Counted from the first letter of the stretch, positions 8,339 through 17,830 are shown. The stretch: DNA of 64,000 nt from Nonlabens dokdonensis DSW-6 (GCF_000332115.1 NC_020156.1:2419501-2483500), one strand, 5' to 3'. Made by a program: numbers and translations. Notes: generated from the letters alone by a model not told the origin.

Positions 8339-9673
8339 ATGAGCAACCTAGTTTGGTTTAGAAACGATTTAAGAGTGACAGATAATCACAGTTTAAAAGC
8401 AGCTTGTGATAAAGAAGGCGATGTAATTGCTGTCTATTGTTTTGATCCTGCTTTTTATAAGGAAAGTGATTTTGGCTTTGATCTAGATTTCAAATTACCT
8501 TTTACAAAAACAGGTAAATATAGAGCACAATTTATACTTGAAGCTCTGGAAAATTTGAAGGTAGACTTAGAAGAACATGGTATTCCGTTACTTATTTATC
8601 ATAATGCTCCAGCTGTTGTTTTCCCTGATTTAATTAAAGAACATCAAATAAAAAAAATCTTTTTACAAAAAGAATGGACATGTGATGAATTGCAACAAGA
8701 AGAAAAACTAGGAGAGGCTTTAGAACAAGCTGGACTTAAAGATCAGGTAAAAGGACATCGCGTGTACGATCAGTTTTTGTTTCATCCAGATGATGTTCCT
8801 TTTGAAAGTTTTAATCAGATTCCAAGAGTTTTTACAGAATTCCGTAAGAAGTGTGAGAAGCAGTCTGAGATTAGAGATTTAGTTAATATTGATGATTATA
8901 AGCAAGAATTACCAAAGGTAGAACAGACAGACCTTCCTTCTTTGAAAGATTTAGGACTGGAAGAATTTGAAAAAGATCACCGCAGCGCTTTTCCTTGGAA
9001 AGGTGGCGCGACTGCTGCCTGGGAACGACTGGATCATTACTTCTGGGAAACTAAAAAGCTGCAATACTATAAAAAAACCAGAAACGGATTAATCGGTACA
9101 GATTACAGTAGTAAGTTCAGTGCTTGGCTGGCTATAGGAAGTATTTCGGCACGAGAAATTTATTGGGAAGTTAAGCACTTTGAAAAAGAGGTTAAGAAAA
9201 ATCAGGATACCTACTGGCTGATTTTTGAATTGATCTGGAGAGATTTCTTTAAGTATGTTTCACTAAAGCATGAAAGTGATATTTTCCAATTAGGCGGAAT
9301 TCTTAAGAAAGATTACGAATGGAAATCTAGTGAGCGAGAGTTGGACAAATGGATCAATGGAGAAACGCACGAGAGATTTGTAAATGCTAATATGAAAGAG
9401 CTAGCTGCCACTGGTTTTATGAGCAATCGCGGTCGACAAAATGTAGCTAGTTATTGGTCCATGCATAAAGAGCAAGACTGGAGAATAGGTGCGGCCTATT
9501 TTGAGCACATTCTAATTGATTATGACGTGCATTCTAATTATGGAAACTGGATGTATAATAGTGGTGTAGGAAACGATCCTAGAAATAGAACCTTTAATAT
9601 TAAATCTCAAGCAGATCGCTATGATAGCGATGGTAAATATCAGAATTTGTGGTTGCAGGAAGAATTGTTTTAA
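8339..9673 (+). CDS. Cryptochrome/photolyase, DASH type
   Basis: A 444-residue flavoprotein of the cryptochrome-DASH group, acting on cyclobutane dimers in single-stranded DNA and/or in blue-light sensing. The N-terminal photolyase alpha/beta domain starts MSNLVWFRNDLRVTDNHSL. The C-terminal FAD-binding helical domain includes TDYSSKFSAWLAIGSIS, FELIWRDFFKYVS, GFMSNRGRQNVASY and DYDVHSNYGNWMY. The WRDFFKYVS and SNRGRQNVAS signatures fit DASH proteins. It is the middle gene of the DUF2256, DASH and FeS-photolyase neighbourhood. Confidence 0.9.
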   Translation: MSNLVWFRNDLRVTDNHSLKAACDKEGDVIAVYCFDPAFYKESDFGFDLDFKLPFTKTGKYRAQFILEALENLKVDLEEHGIPLLIYHNAPAVVFPDLIKEHQIKKIFLQKEWTCDELQQEEKLGEALEQAGLKDQVKGHRVYDQFLFHPDDVPFESFNQIPRVFTEFRKKCEKQSEIRDLVNIDDYKQELPKVEQTDLPSLKDLGLEEFEKDHRSAFPWKGGATAAWERLDHYFWETKKLQYYKKTRNGLIGTDYSSKFSAWLAIGSISAREIYWEVKHFEKEVKKNQDTYWLIFELIWRDFFKYVSLKHESDIFQLGGILKKDYEWKSSERELDKWINGETHERFVNANMKELAATGFMSNRGRQNVASYWSMHKEQDWRIGAAYFEHILIDYDVHSNYGNWMYNSGVGNDPRNRTFNIKSQADRYDSDGKYQNLWLQEELF

Positions 9674-9717
9674 AAGAACTTGAACTTGAACTTGAATTTG
9701 AAATTGAAATTGAAAAG
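9672..9717 (+). repeat. GAACTT hexamer-like run
   Basis: Three GAACTT/AACTTG units followed by GAATTTG and GAAATTG variants, beginning at the cryptochrome stop codon. Confidence 0.8.
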
Positions 9718-9725
9718 GATGGATC

Positions 9726-9798
9726 AACCTGTGAGATTTCGCCTTAGGAAAATTTTAGAAATTAAAACGAGAAGTATGCAAGGCAACCTCACAGGTTT
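9726..9798 (+). repeat. About 73-bp inverted-repeat element R2, copy 2
   Basis: Ends AACCTGTGAGATTTCGCC and GGCAACCTCACAGGTTT, with the interior word TTTTAGAAATTAAAA. Confidence 0.75.
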
Positions 9799-9840
9799 GA
9801 AATTTTGTTGAGAAGCTTATAAATAATTGAGATAGAATAA

Positions 9841-9867
9841 AGCGAAGCCGTTCTGCAACGGCTTGAC
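9841..9867 (+). repeat. 27-bp hairpin module R1, copy d
   Basis: AGCGAAGCCGTT-CTGC-AACGGCTTGAC, the cleanest copy with an uninterrupted AGCCGTT/AACGGCT stem. Confidence 0.75.
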
Positions 9868-9882
9868 TAATTAATTTTGATT

Positions 9883-9956
9883 AACCTCTGAGATTTCGCC
9901 GAGGGAAATGAATTGTAAATTAAAAGAATAAATAGGAACGGCAACCTCATAGTATT
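9883..9956 (+). repeat. About 73-bp inverted-repeat element R2, copy 3
   Basis: Left end AACCTCTGAGATTTCGCC, right end GGCAACCTCATAGTA. A slightly decayed copy. Confidence 0.65.
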
Positions 9957-10160
9957 GAGAAATGATAATAAATAAATAAAGCCGAATTCATTCGGCGTGA
10001 TAAAAGAACGCCGCAAGGCGACAAAATAATTTTATAGGGGCAGAATTCATTCTGCCATTTATGATAAAATAGCCGTCCTACGACGTCCTTACAATAACAA
10101 AGGAACAATAGTGCTTGTAAAATTGAGATAAAAAGAGATATAATGATTAAAGCAAAAAGA

Positions 10161-10178
10161 TTTCCGTCTGTGCGGAAA
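10161..10178 (+). promoter_or_regulatory. Leader hairpin upstream of the FeS-type photolyase gene
   Basis: TTTCCG-TCTGTG-CGGAAA, ending 11 nt before the ATG at 10190. Near twin of the hairpin upstream of the DUF2256 gene. Confidence 0.5.
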
Positions 10179-10189
10179 TTGCAGACAAT

Positions 10190-11731
10190 ATGAAAACATT
10201 ACGATTAATACTAGGAGATCAACTCAATCACAAACATTCTTGGTTCAACGGCAATCAGGATGATGTAATTTATTTCATGGCAGAGATGCGTCAAGAAACA
10301 GATTATGTCACGCATCACATTCAAAAAGTAGTTGCGTTTTTTATGGCGATGCGCGGTTTTAATGAATGGATGCAAGATCGTGGCTGGAATACGGTGTATT
10401 ATAATCTCGACGATAAACGCAATACACAAGATCTGGTTAAGAATTTGAAACAACTAATTAAGGAGCATGATATTGAAAAGTTTGAATACCTCGCGCCAGA
10501 TGAATGGAGACTAGATCAACAGCTTAAAGATTTTTGTAAATCTCTAGATATAGAGTGGCAAGGTTATAATACCGAGCATTTTTTGACCAAAAGAAAAGAT
10601 GTAGAGAAGTTTTTTGAGGGAAAGAAACGCCTTACTATGGAGTATTTCTACCGCGATATGCGCAAGAAATACGATATCATGATTGAGGGCGATAAAGAGC
10701 CAGGAGGTGGAAAATGGAATTATGATCAAAGTAATCGTAAAAAATGGGATGAAAAAACCGAGATCCCACACGAGCGTGGTTTTAGAAAAGATGTCAAAGA
10801 AATTACCGACTTATTAGAAAAAGAAGGTGTGAAAACCATAGGCCGGATTGATCCAGATAATTTCAATTGGCCTACGACCAGACAAGATGGACTGGATGTT
10901 TTGAATTATTTCTGTGAACATTTGTTGGTTCATTTTGGAGATTTTCAAGACGCCATGCATACCGATCAAGACTATCTTTTTCATTCCAGATTGAGCTTTG
11001 CGATGAATTGCAAACTGCTTGCTCCGCTAGAGGTGATTCAGACGGTTTTATCTCGCTTTCGCGAAAGCGGGAAACCTAAAATAGACATTTCTCAAGTAGA
11101 AGGTTTTGTCAGACAAATTCTGGGCTGGCGTGAGTTTATGCGCGGTATTTACTGGAAGGAAATGCCAGATTATCAAACAAAAAATAAGTTAGAAAACAAA
11201 AATAAGCTGCCAGAATTTTACTGGACAGGAGAGACGAAGATGAATTGTCTCAAACATGCTATTAATAACTCTTTGGACAACGCTTATGCGCATCATATCC
11301 AACGATTGATGATCACTGGAAATTTTGCATTACTTAACATGACAGAGCCTAGTTATGTAGACGAGTGGTATCTGGGAATTTATATAGATGCTATAGAATG
11401 GGTAGAAATTACCAATACTAGAGGTATGTCACAGTGGGCAGATGGCGGCATAGTAGCTACAAAACCATACGTAAGTAGCGGTAGTTATATCAATAAAATG
11501 AGTAATTATTGTAAAGGCTGTGCATATAAGGTCACCAAGAAAAAAGCTGAAGAAGATGCCTGTCCTTTTAACTCGTTGTATTGGAATTTTCTTGACGAGA
11601 AAAATGAACATTTTGCCTCTAACCAGCGTATGAACATGATGATGGCTTTGCTTAAGAAAATGGATCCAGAATTGTTGAAAAAGCATAAAAATAGAGCGCA
11701 AGATGTGATTGATAATCCTGCTAAATACTAG
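10190..11731 (+). CDS. FeS-type bacterial cryptochrome/photolyase (PhrB/CryB-like)
   Basis: A 513-residue protein of the prokaryotic [4Fe-4S] photolyase group, whose characterised members repair (6-4) photoproducts. The start MKTLRLILGDQLNHKHSWF is typical. The four cluster-ligand cysteines are visible at about C353 (MNCLKHA), C441 and C444 (YCKGC) and C458 (DACPF). The helical FAD domain includes VEGFVRQILGWREFMRGIYW and ITGNFALL. The palindrome at 11054-11069 is in frame as RFRES. Substrate specificity is inferred from family membership. Confidence 0.93.
   Translation: MKTLRLILGDQLNHKHSWFNGNQDDVIYFMAEMRQETDYVTHHIQKVVAFFMAMRGFNEWMQDRGWNTVYYNLDDKRNTQDLVKNLKQLIKEHDIEKFEYLAPDEWRLDQQLKDFCKSLDIEWQGYNTEHFLTKRKDVEKFFEGKKRLTMEYFYRDMRKKYDIMIEGDKEPGGGKWNYDQSNRKKWDEKTEIPHERGFRKDVKEITDLLEKEGVKTIGRIDPDNFNWPTTRQDGLDVLNYFCEHLLVHFGDFQDAMHTDQDYLFHSRLSFAMNCKLLAPLEVIQTVLSRFRESGKPKIDISQVEGFVRQILGWREFMRGIYWKEMPDYQTKNKLENKNKLPEFYWTGETKMNCLKHAINNSLDNAYAHHIQRLMITGNFALLNMTEPSYVDEWYLGIYIDAIEWVEITNTRGMSQWADGGIVATKPYVSSGSYINKMSNYCKGCAYKVTKKKAEEDACPFNSLYWNFLDEKNEHFASNQRMNMMMALLKKMDPELLKKHKNRAQDVIDNPAKY
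11054..11069. repeat. 16-bp palindrome copy 4 (exact)
   Basis: Within the FeS-type photolyase gene in the frame that encodes RFRES (context LSRFRESGKP). Confidence 0.95.
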
Positions 11732-11844
11732 AAAAAATAGTTTAATGTTTTGTAATATTTTGTTTCGGAGATGCTTACAGTTATTTAAGAATTACTTGTG
11801 ATATACTATTCGTTTTGTAATTAACTTTAGGAAAAACACTCATT

Positions 11845-13200
11845 ATGAAATCTTTACGTATTTTCTTACTTGTTTGTGCATCGTTAAGTTTGGTAAGATT
11901 AGATGCTCAAGTAGGTATTCAAAATGATAATCCGCAGGCTACGTTAGATATTTCAGCAGGCGCAACCGTAGATTCTAATGATGGTTTATTAATACCGCGT
12001 ATAGAAAATTTTCCTTTGATTGATCCAGGTGCCGCACAAAATGGAATGTTAGTTTTCTTAGAAACAGCTTCAACAGGTAACACGGCAGGATTTTATTTTT
12101 GGAACAATAGCAGTACCTCTTGGGAGAAATTAGGTGAAGGCGGATTCTGGTCTCAAGGTAGCATAAACGATCGACCATATATTTTTTATCAAGATGCGCA
12201 AACTAATAATTCTATACCGCTACGAATATTTGAAGATGGTTATGTAGGTTTAGGTGCCGTAGATGAACCTCGAGAACGACTAGAATTGAGATTTGAAGGT
12301 GATAATGATGTCCAGTTGACTAGTAGTTTTCCTGCTAATCCTCCTAATTTAATTTATTACAATCAAGGTGGAACTTTTGAAAGCCCAGAATTTTTACGAA
12401 GAGATGAACCTATAGGTTACACTGTAGGGAAAACATGGGATGGAGATGATCAATCTGGAGACATCATAGGAATCCAATTTGATGCTGCAAATGTGCACAC
12501 TGCAACTAGTTTGCCCACTAAAATGAGATTTGCTGTAACAAATGTTGATGAGGTAATTAATGAAGTTCAAATGACATTAGAGAGCTCGGGAGAGTTGCAA
12601 CTTACGCAATTAAACAGCACTAATAATGTTGCAAATGATGGCGTGAGACCTGTTCCCGTATTTGTAAATGTTAATGGCGGATTTACTTTAAATGGTGACT
12701 CACAAATTCTAGTGGAACCAAGTGTCAAGTATACAAATTCAGACATTACAACCAATTTGAATGTAGATGCACTTGCTCCGGCAAATACTGCTGTAGGTTT
12801 CAATCTTCCAGTAATTGGAAATTTACAATGGAATGACGACACTAACTTATATCAAGTAGGAAGCTCAGGACAATTTATTAGAGTTAATGAAGCTGGTAGA
12901 TATAATATTGTGGGTAATATTTACTTTAGAGGAAATGCACCAGGAGCTAGTCTCAAATGTTACGTTGTCATAGAACCAGCAAATGGAGATCCTGATTATG
13001 TCGCTAGCTCTATTTATGCTAATAGTTACATCGGAGGTTCTTTCAATCATAATTTGTCATCAATTTCATTTACAGAAGATATAGAAATTGACGCTGGGGA
13101 TATTTTATCAATACGTGTTAAAGGTAATGGTAATCAAAATGCTACTATTACTATGGAAACCGCTGGTAGCAGTATGCTACAATTGACTAAAATTAGATAG
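11845..13200 (+). CDS. Secreted adhesin-like protein of unknown function
   Basis: A 451-residue exported protein with a signal peptide ending near LVRLDAQVGIQ. The segment following it (NPQATLDISAGATVDSNDG, then LLIPRIENFP and FYFWNNSSTSWEKLG) is a pattern common in surface and tail-fibre-like proteins of Flavobacteriaceae. The C-terminal 130 residues (GRYNIVGNIYFRG ... ISFTEDIEIDAGDILSIRV) look like an all-beta jelly roll of C1q/TNF type. That fold is my inference. No secretion-tail (T9SS) domain is evident. No enzymatic motif seen. Confidence 0.7.
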   Translation: MKSLRIFLLVCASLSLVRLDAQVGIQNDNPQATLDISAGATVDSNDGLLIPRIENFPLIDPGAAQNGMLVFLETASTGNTAGFYFWNNSSTSWEKLGEGGFWSQGSINDRPYIFYQDAQTNNSIPLRIFEDGYVGLGAVDEPRERLELRFEGDNDVQLTSSFPANPPNLIYYNQGGTFESPEFLRRDEPIGYTVGKTWDGDDQSGDIIGIQFDAANVHTATSLPTKMRFAVTNVDEVINEVQMTLESSGELQLTQLNSTNNVANDGVRPVPVFVNVNGGFTLNGDSQILVEPSVKYTNSDITTNLNVDALAPANTAVGFNLPVIGNLQWNDDTNLYQVGSSGQFIRVNEAGRYNIVGNIYFRGNAPGASLKCYVVIEPANGDPDYVASSIYANSYIGGSFNHNLSSISFTEDIEIDAGDILSIRVKGNGNQNATITMETAGSSMLQLTKIR

Positions 13201-13694
<494 letters not shown>

Positions 13695-13725
13695 TTAAAA
13701 ATCAACCATTTAAATATAATCAATT

Positions 13726-13866
13726 ATGTTAAAAAAAGTTTTAGTTGTAGCAATAGCTGCCATGTTTACCTTAGGTACAGTAAGTTGTAGAGAAGAATCT
13801 ACGGGAGAAAAAATAGAAGACGCTGCAGAAAGTGCAGCAGACGATGTTGAAGATGCAGTAGACTAA
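13726..13866 (+). CDS. Small lipoprotein, acidic/alanine-rich
   Basis: A 46-residue protein with a signal peptide and lipobox FTLGTVSC, leaving a mature peptide of only about 26 residues rich in Ala, Glu and Asp (EDAAESAADDVEDAVD), predicted to be an amphipathic helix. It recalls entericidin-like or YtxH-like stress peptides, but no specific family is certain. Second gene of a probable two-gene unit with the lmo0937-type gene. Confidence 0.75.
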   Translation: MLKKVLVVAIAAMFTLGTVSCREESTGEKIEDAAESAADDVEDAVD

Positions 13867-13889
13867 TTAGTTTCATACTTCGAATGTAG

Positions 13890-13920
13890 AAAACCGCTTC
13901 ATAATTGAAGCGGTTTTTTT
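13890..13920 (+). terminator. Rho-independent terminator
   Basis: AAAACCGCTTC-ATAATT-GAAGCGGTTTT with seven Ts, 24 bp past the small lipoprotein stop. Confidence 0.9.
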
Positions 13921-13971
13921 GTGCCCTAACTTTAGGATTGATTATTGGATTTTGAATCGTAACTTTAGTGA

Positions 13972-15354
13972 ATGAATTGTAGTATAGAAGAGTTGCGTAA
14001 AATTCCTGAATTTGCTCAGGTGCCACAGGATCAACTAGATTGGTTGCGACTAGAAAGTAATCTATTAGGATACAGCAAAGGAGATTTTTTATTTAAAAAG
14101 GGAGAGCCTATTAACAATATGTACCTTATGATTGAGGGACGTGTTGAGATTAAAGTAGAGCAAAATGGGCAGTACCGTCATATAGCCTTTATGGAACCAG
14201 ATACAATAGGTGGTACGCTACCTTATTCTAGGGCGACCATTGCACAAGGATATGGAGAAGTGATTGAAAACTGTAAGGTTCTCGCTTTCGCGAAAGCGAA
14301 ATTCAAAGAGTTAACCCAACACTATGAGCTGACCGAGTCGCTGGTGCATCACATGACCAGTCGTGTAAGAGAATTTACTAAAGTCAATGTACAGCAAGAA
14401 AAGATGATGGCTTTAGGTAAATTAAGTGCTGGCCTTGCTCATGAATTGAATAATCCTAGTAGTGCGATGCGCCGCAGTGCCATTGAGCTAAAGAAAAATT
14501 TATCCCTTTATCCTGAAAAGTTTAAAACTGTGATGACCATGAGGCTTACAGAAGAGCAGGTAGATCCAGTTAACGAAACGATTTTTTCACGTCTAGAAAG
14601 CAGACCAGAAAATAAGTTATCTCTTATGGAACGCACCGAGCAAGAAGATGATCTGGCAGATTGGTTAGAAGAAAAAGGAGTAGAAGATGGTTATGAGCTT
14701 GCAGAAACCTTAGTAGATTATTGCATGGGAATTGAAACTATGGAAGAAGTCTATGACATTATAGGTGAACGGGATTTTGCTGGAGTAGCAGCCTGGATTT
14801 CTAATGTACTCACTACAGAAAAAATGGTGAATGAAATAGAAGAAGCCAGCCAGCGCATAGAAGAATTAGTAACTAGTGTAAAAGGCTATACGCACATGGA
14901 TCGTGCTCCAGAAAAAACTCCAGCCGATGTTCATAAAGGACTGGACAATACGCTCATCATGTTAAAGCATAAGCTTAAGAAAAACAGTGTAGAAGTAATT
15001 AAGGACTATTGTGAAGATTGTCCGCAACCATCACTGTATGTTAGTGAGATCAATCAGGTATGGACTAATTTGATAGACAACGCCATAGACGCCATGGAAA
15101 ATGGTGGTGAGCTTACTATTAGAACCTATTATGACAAAGATATTTTTATTGAAATAAAAGATACGGGACATGGAATTCCAGAGGAATTGATCGATCAGAT
15201 TTTTGATCCTTTTTTCACTACGAAAGCTATAGGAAAAGGAACTGGAATGGGACTTGAAGTATCGCAACGTATTATAGACCAACATAATGGTAGGATTCAA
15301 GTAAGTTCTTCTAAAGATGGAACAACCTTTGAAATTTGCTTACCGATAGCATAA
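13972..15354 (+). CDS. Histidine kinase with N-terminal cyclic-nucleotide-binding-type domain
   Basis: A 460-residue soluble sensor kinase. Residues about 1-125 form a cNMP-binding/CRP-like beta barrel (FLFKKGEPINNMYLMIEGRVEIKV). The dimerisation box follows with LSAGLAHELNNPSSAM (phospho-acceptor H157). The HATPase domain has the N-box NLIDNAIDAMENGG, G1 DTGHGIPEE and G2 GTGMGLEVS. No transmembrane segment. The next gene starts 6 bp after its stop and supplies a receiver, so the two form a signalling pair. The palindrome at 14283-14298 is read as AFAKA at the end of the sensor domain. The ligand is unknown. Confidence 0.9.
   Translation: MNCSIEELRKIPEFAQVPQDQLDWLRLESNLLGYSKGDFLFKKGEPINNMYLMIEGRVEIKVEQNGQYRHIAFMEPDTIGGTLPYSRATIAQGYGEVIENCKVLAFAKAKFKELTQHYELTESLVHHMTSRVREFTKVNVQQEKMMALGKLSAGLAHELNNPSSAMRRSAIELKKNLSLYPEKFKTVMTMRLTEEQVDPVNETIFSRLESRPENKLSLMERTEQEDDLADWLEEKGVEDGYELAETLVDYCMGIETMEEVYDIIGERDFAGVAAWISNVLTTEKMVNEIEEASQRIEELVTSVKGYTHMDRAPEKTPADVHKGLDNTLIMLKHKLKKNSVEVIKDYCEDCPQPSLYVSEINQVWTNLIDNAIDAMENGGELTIRTYYDKDIFIEIKDTGHGIPEELIDQIFDPFFTTKAIGKGTGMGLEVSQRIIDQHNGRIQVSSSKDGTTFEICLPIA
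14283..14298. repeat. 16-bp palindrome copy 5 (exact)
   Basis: In frame in the kinase gene as AFAKA (context VLAFAKAKF), in the last helix of the cNMP-type domain. Confidence 0.95.
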
Positions 15355-15359
15355 AAACA

Positions 15360-17021
15360 ATGAAAAAACCAATTTTATTTGCACTCGACGACGACACGCA
15401 GGTTTTAAGAGCGGTGACTCGAGATCTCAAATCCAGATATCGTAAAGACTATCGAATTTTAAGTACGGAAAGTCCTAGTGAAGCTTTAGACGCTCTAAAT
15501 GATTTAAAGAAAAAAGGAGAAGTTATTGCTTTATTTCTTGTAGATCAACGCATGCCAGAGATGTTAGGAGTAGAATTCCTAGAAAAAGCGTTGAAGATTT
15601 TTCCAGAAGCAAAGCGAGTTTTATTAACCGCTTATTCTGATACAGATGCTGCTATAAAAGCAATAAATGATGTCAATTTAGATTATTATTTGACCAAACC
15701 GTGGAATCCGCCAGAGGAGAAATTGTATCCTGTTCTTGATGGACTGTTAGAGGCATGGCAACAAAATTTCAGACCAGAATTTGACGGTATTAAAGTATTG
15801 GGTTATCAATACTCTCCATTGTCACATAAAATAAAAGATTTCCTGACAGGCAATTTGTTTCCGTTTCAATGGCTGGATGCAGAGACTAGTGAGAAAGCGC
15901 AAGAAATAATTGACTTACACAAAATTACTGCGGCAGATATGCCTGTAGTTGCTTTCCCTGACGGCAGTTGTATGGAAAATCCTTCTATTACAAAACTAGC
16001 TGAAGCTTTGGGTTTGAACATTACTGCAAAAGAAGATGTCTATGATGTAGCCATTATAGGCGCTGGACCTAGTGGTCTAGCTGCCGCGGTTTATGGTGGC
16101 AGTGAAGGCTTAAAGACCTTGTTGATTGAGAAACATGCGCCCGGCGGACAAGCAGGTACAAGTTCTAGAATAGAAAATTATCTAGGTTTTCCTAACGGTT
16201 TAAGCGGTCAAGAATTGACGCATCGAGCTATTACACAAGCTAAACGTTTTGGGATTGAATTTCTGAGTCCGCGTGAGGTGTTGAATATATCTACTAAGGA
16301 CGGTTATAAATCATTAGAATTAGATAATGGTGATTGCATAAGAACAAAATCGGTGATCATTACTACAGGAGTTAATTATAGAAAGTTACCTGCCAAAAAC
16401 GTTGAAGATTACACAGGAGCAGGAATTTACTATGGCAGCAGTATGACTGAAGCAAAAGCCTGTGAAGACCGTCAGGTTTACATTGTAGGTGGCGGAAATA
16501 GTGCCGGGCAAAGCGCTGTTTATTTGAGCAATTTTGCAAAAAACGTTTACATCGTCATCCGTAAACCTGATTTAACAAGTAGTATGTCCAGCTACCTTAT
16601 TGAGCAGATTGATAAAATCGATAATATAGAAGTTGTAGGAGAAGTAAATATCACTGAGATTAAAGGAGAAAACAATCGGTTGAGTCATGTGACTTTGGAA
16701 AGTTTAAACGGTAATATTCAAGAAAAAGAAGCACAAGCTTTATTCATTTTCATAGGGAATAAACCCTATACCGATTGGATAGAAATGAATATTATGAAAG
16801 ATAAACGTGGCTTTATCAAAACAGGAAGAGATGTGGTACTTGATGCAGATTATAAAAACTCGTGGAAAAAAGATCGCGAACCTTTCTTGTTAGAAACATG
16901 CGAGCCAGGAATTTTTGCCAGTGGCGATGTGAGAAGTGGCGCCATGAATCGAGTAGCCAGTGCGGTAGGAGAAGGAGCGATGGCAATTAAGTTTGTTCAT
17001 GAATACTTGGCGGAGATATAA
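15360..17021 (+). CDS. Response regulator receiver fused to thioredoxin-reductase-like flavoprotein
   Basis: A 553-residue fusion. The receiver (about residues 1-135) has acidic pocket DDD, phospho-acceptor D62 in LVDQRMPE and K113 in LTKPW. A linker domain (about 140-225) follows, then an FAD/NAD(P)H oxidoreductase with DVAIIGAGPSGLAAAVYGG, GGQAGTSSRIENYLGFP and the NAD(P)H site YIVGGGNSAGQSA. The CxxC active site of true thioredoxin reductase is missing (YYGSSMTEAKAC occupies that region), so the output is probably a different redox reaction. The first possible ATG (15336) overlaps the kinase gene; 15360 fits the receiver start better. Confidence 0.9.
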   Translation: MKKPILFALDDDTQVLRAVTRDLKSRYRKDYRILSTESPSEALDALNDLKKKGEVIALFLVDQRMPEMLGVEFLEKALKIFPEAKRVLLTAYSDTDAAIKAINDVNLDYYLTKPWNPPEEKLYPVLDGLLEAWQQNFRPEFDGIKVLGYQYSPLSHKIKDFLTGNLFPFQWLDAETSEKAQEIIDLHKITAADMPVVAFPDGSCMENPSITKLAEALGLNITAKEDVYDVAIIGAGPSGLAAAVYGGSEGLKTLLIEKHAPGGQAGTSSRIENYLGFPNGLSGQELTHRAITQAKRFGIEFLSPREVLNISTKDGYKSLELDNGDCIRTKSVIITTGVNYRKLPAKNVEDYTGAGIYYGSSMTEAKACEDRQVYIVGGGNSAGQSAVYLSNFAKNVYIVIRKPDLTSSMSSYLIEQIDKIDNIEVVGEVNITEIKGENNRLSHVTLESLNGNIQEKEAQALFIFIGNKPYTDWIEMNIMKDKRGFIKTGRDVVLDADYKNSWKKDREPFLLETCEPGIFASGDVRSGAMNRVASAVGEGAMAIKFVHEYLAEI

Positions 17022-17119
17022 ATAAGAACTTGTACCTGAACTTGAATTATAATATTTAATTCGTACATAAATAAATGAAATTGCTTGATAAATTTCGGAC
17101 TTATTATAAAAGTAAAATT

Positions 17120-17824
17120 ATGAGAATAAAATTTTTATCTATCGTTGCATTCTTACTGAGTTTCTTTTACTCTAATGCGACTATGGTAAAGGAAAAATAT
17201 GTAGTGATTAACCCAGAAGGAACAAAAATATACGACCAGCCCAAGTTTGATTCTAAAGTAGTGGCTTATTTAAATTTCGGTGATTTAGTTTTAAAGTCAG
17301 AATCAATTGTTTCAAAAGATTTGCTTTTAGTAGCTAATAATATCAGATTACCTGGAAATTGGATTGTAGTTAATAAAGAAAATACTAAAGCTTATATTTT
17401 CAGCGCACATTTGAGTAATCGTGAAAATATTTTATATGTAGATGACCATGGTGCTAAGACTTACAATTTAAAAGGTGAATTATTAGGAAGTTCTACTAAC
17501 ACTATTTCAAAACCTACAACTTCTGGCGGCACGTTCAAAACTACCACTAAAGATGAAGAATTTGAAAATGCCTTAAGAAAAGAAATCTTTACAGATTGTC
17601 TTTTTGTAACCATCAATTACAAATCTGCTGATCTTAATGAGCTGTATTTTGAAGTAATTCATAAATTTGTTCCATTATCTCAAGATGGTCAACTGGAACT
17701 TCCAGTTCGTAACTTTCAAAAATATAATGAAGTGATTTTTGAGAGTATGGGTGCTTTAGAAGATTTAAAAATTACTATTTCTGGCGAAGAAGGTTCTGTA
17801 ATTAGTTATTACACTTGCGATTAA
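17120..17824 (+). CDS. Secreted SH3-like hypothetical protein
   Basis: About 234 residues. The ATG at 17120 is preferred over 17075 because it begins a clean signal peptide (MRIKFLSIVAFLLSFFYSNA). The exported part begins with a bacterial-SH3-like segment (EGTKIYDQPKFDSKVVAYLNFGDLVLK) and contains NIRLPGNWIVVNKENTKAYIF. The C-terminal 80 residues are unrecognised. Probably periplasmic or cell-wall associated. Function unknown. Confidence 0.65.
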   Translation: MRIKFLSIVAFLLSFFYSNATMVKEKYVVINPEGTKIYDQPKFDSKVVAYLNFGDLVLKSESIVSKDLLLVANNIRLPGNWIVVNKENTKAYIFSAHLSNRENILYVDDHGAKTYNLKGELLGSSTNTISKPTTSGGTFKTTTKDEEFENALRKEIFTDCLFVTINYKSADLNELYFEVIHKFVPLSQDGQLELPVRNFQKYNEVIFESMGALEDLKITISGEEGSVISYYTCD

Positions 17825-17830
17825 ATGAAA

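Larger units (their letters stand above)
9674..10189. other. 516-bp gene-free region packed with small inverted repeats
   Basis: No plausible gene. In order it holds a hexamer run, an R2 element (9726-9798), an R1 hairpin (9841-9867), a second R2 element (9883-9956), GCCGAA-TTCA-TTCGGC (9981-9996), CGCC-GCAA-GGCG (10009-10020), GGCAGAA-TTCA-TTCTGCC (10039-10056), an imperfect AGCCGTCCTACGACG hairpin near 10071, and the leader hairpin of the next gene. Confidence 0.8.

Noticed and set aside
9512..9727. Reverse-strand frame with a (FQ)n/(VQ)n start
   Set aside because: It reads through the GAACTT-type repeat and the antisense of the cryptochrome gene.
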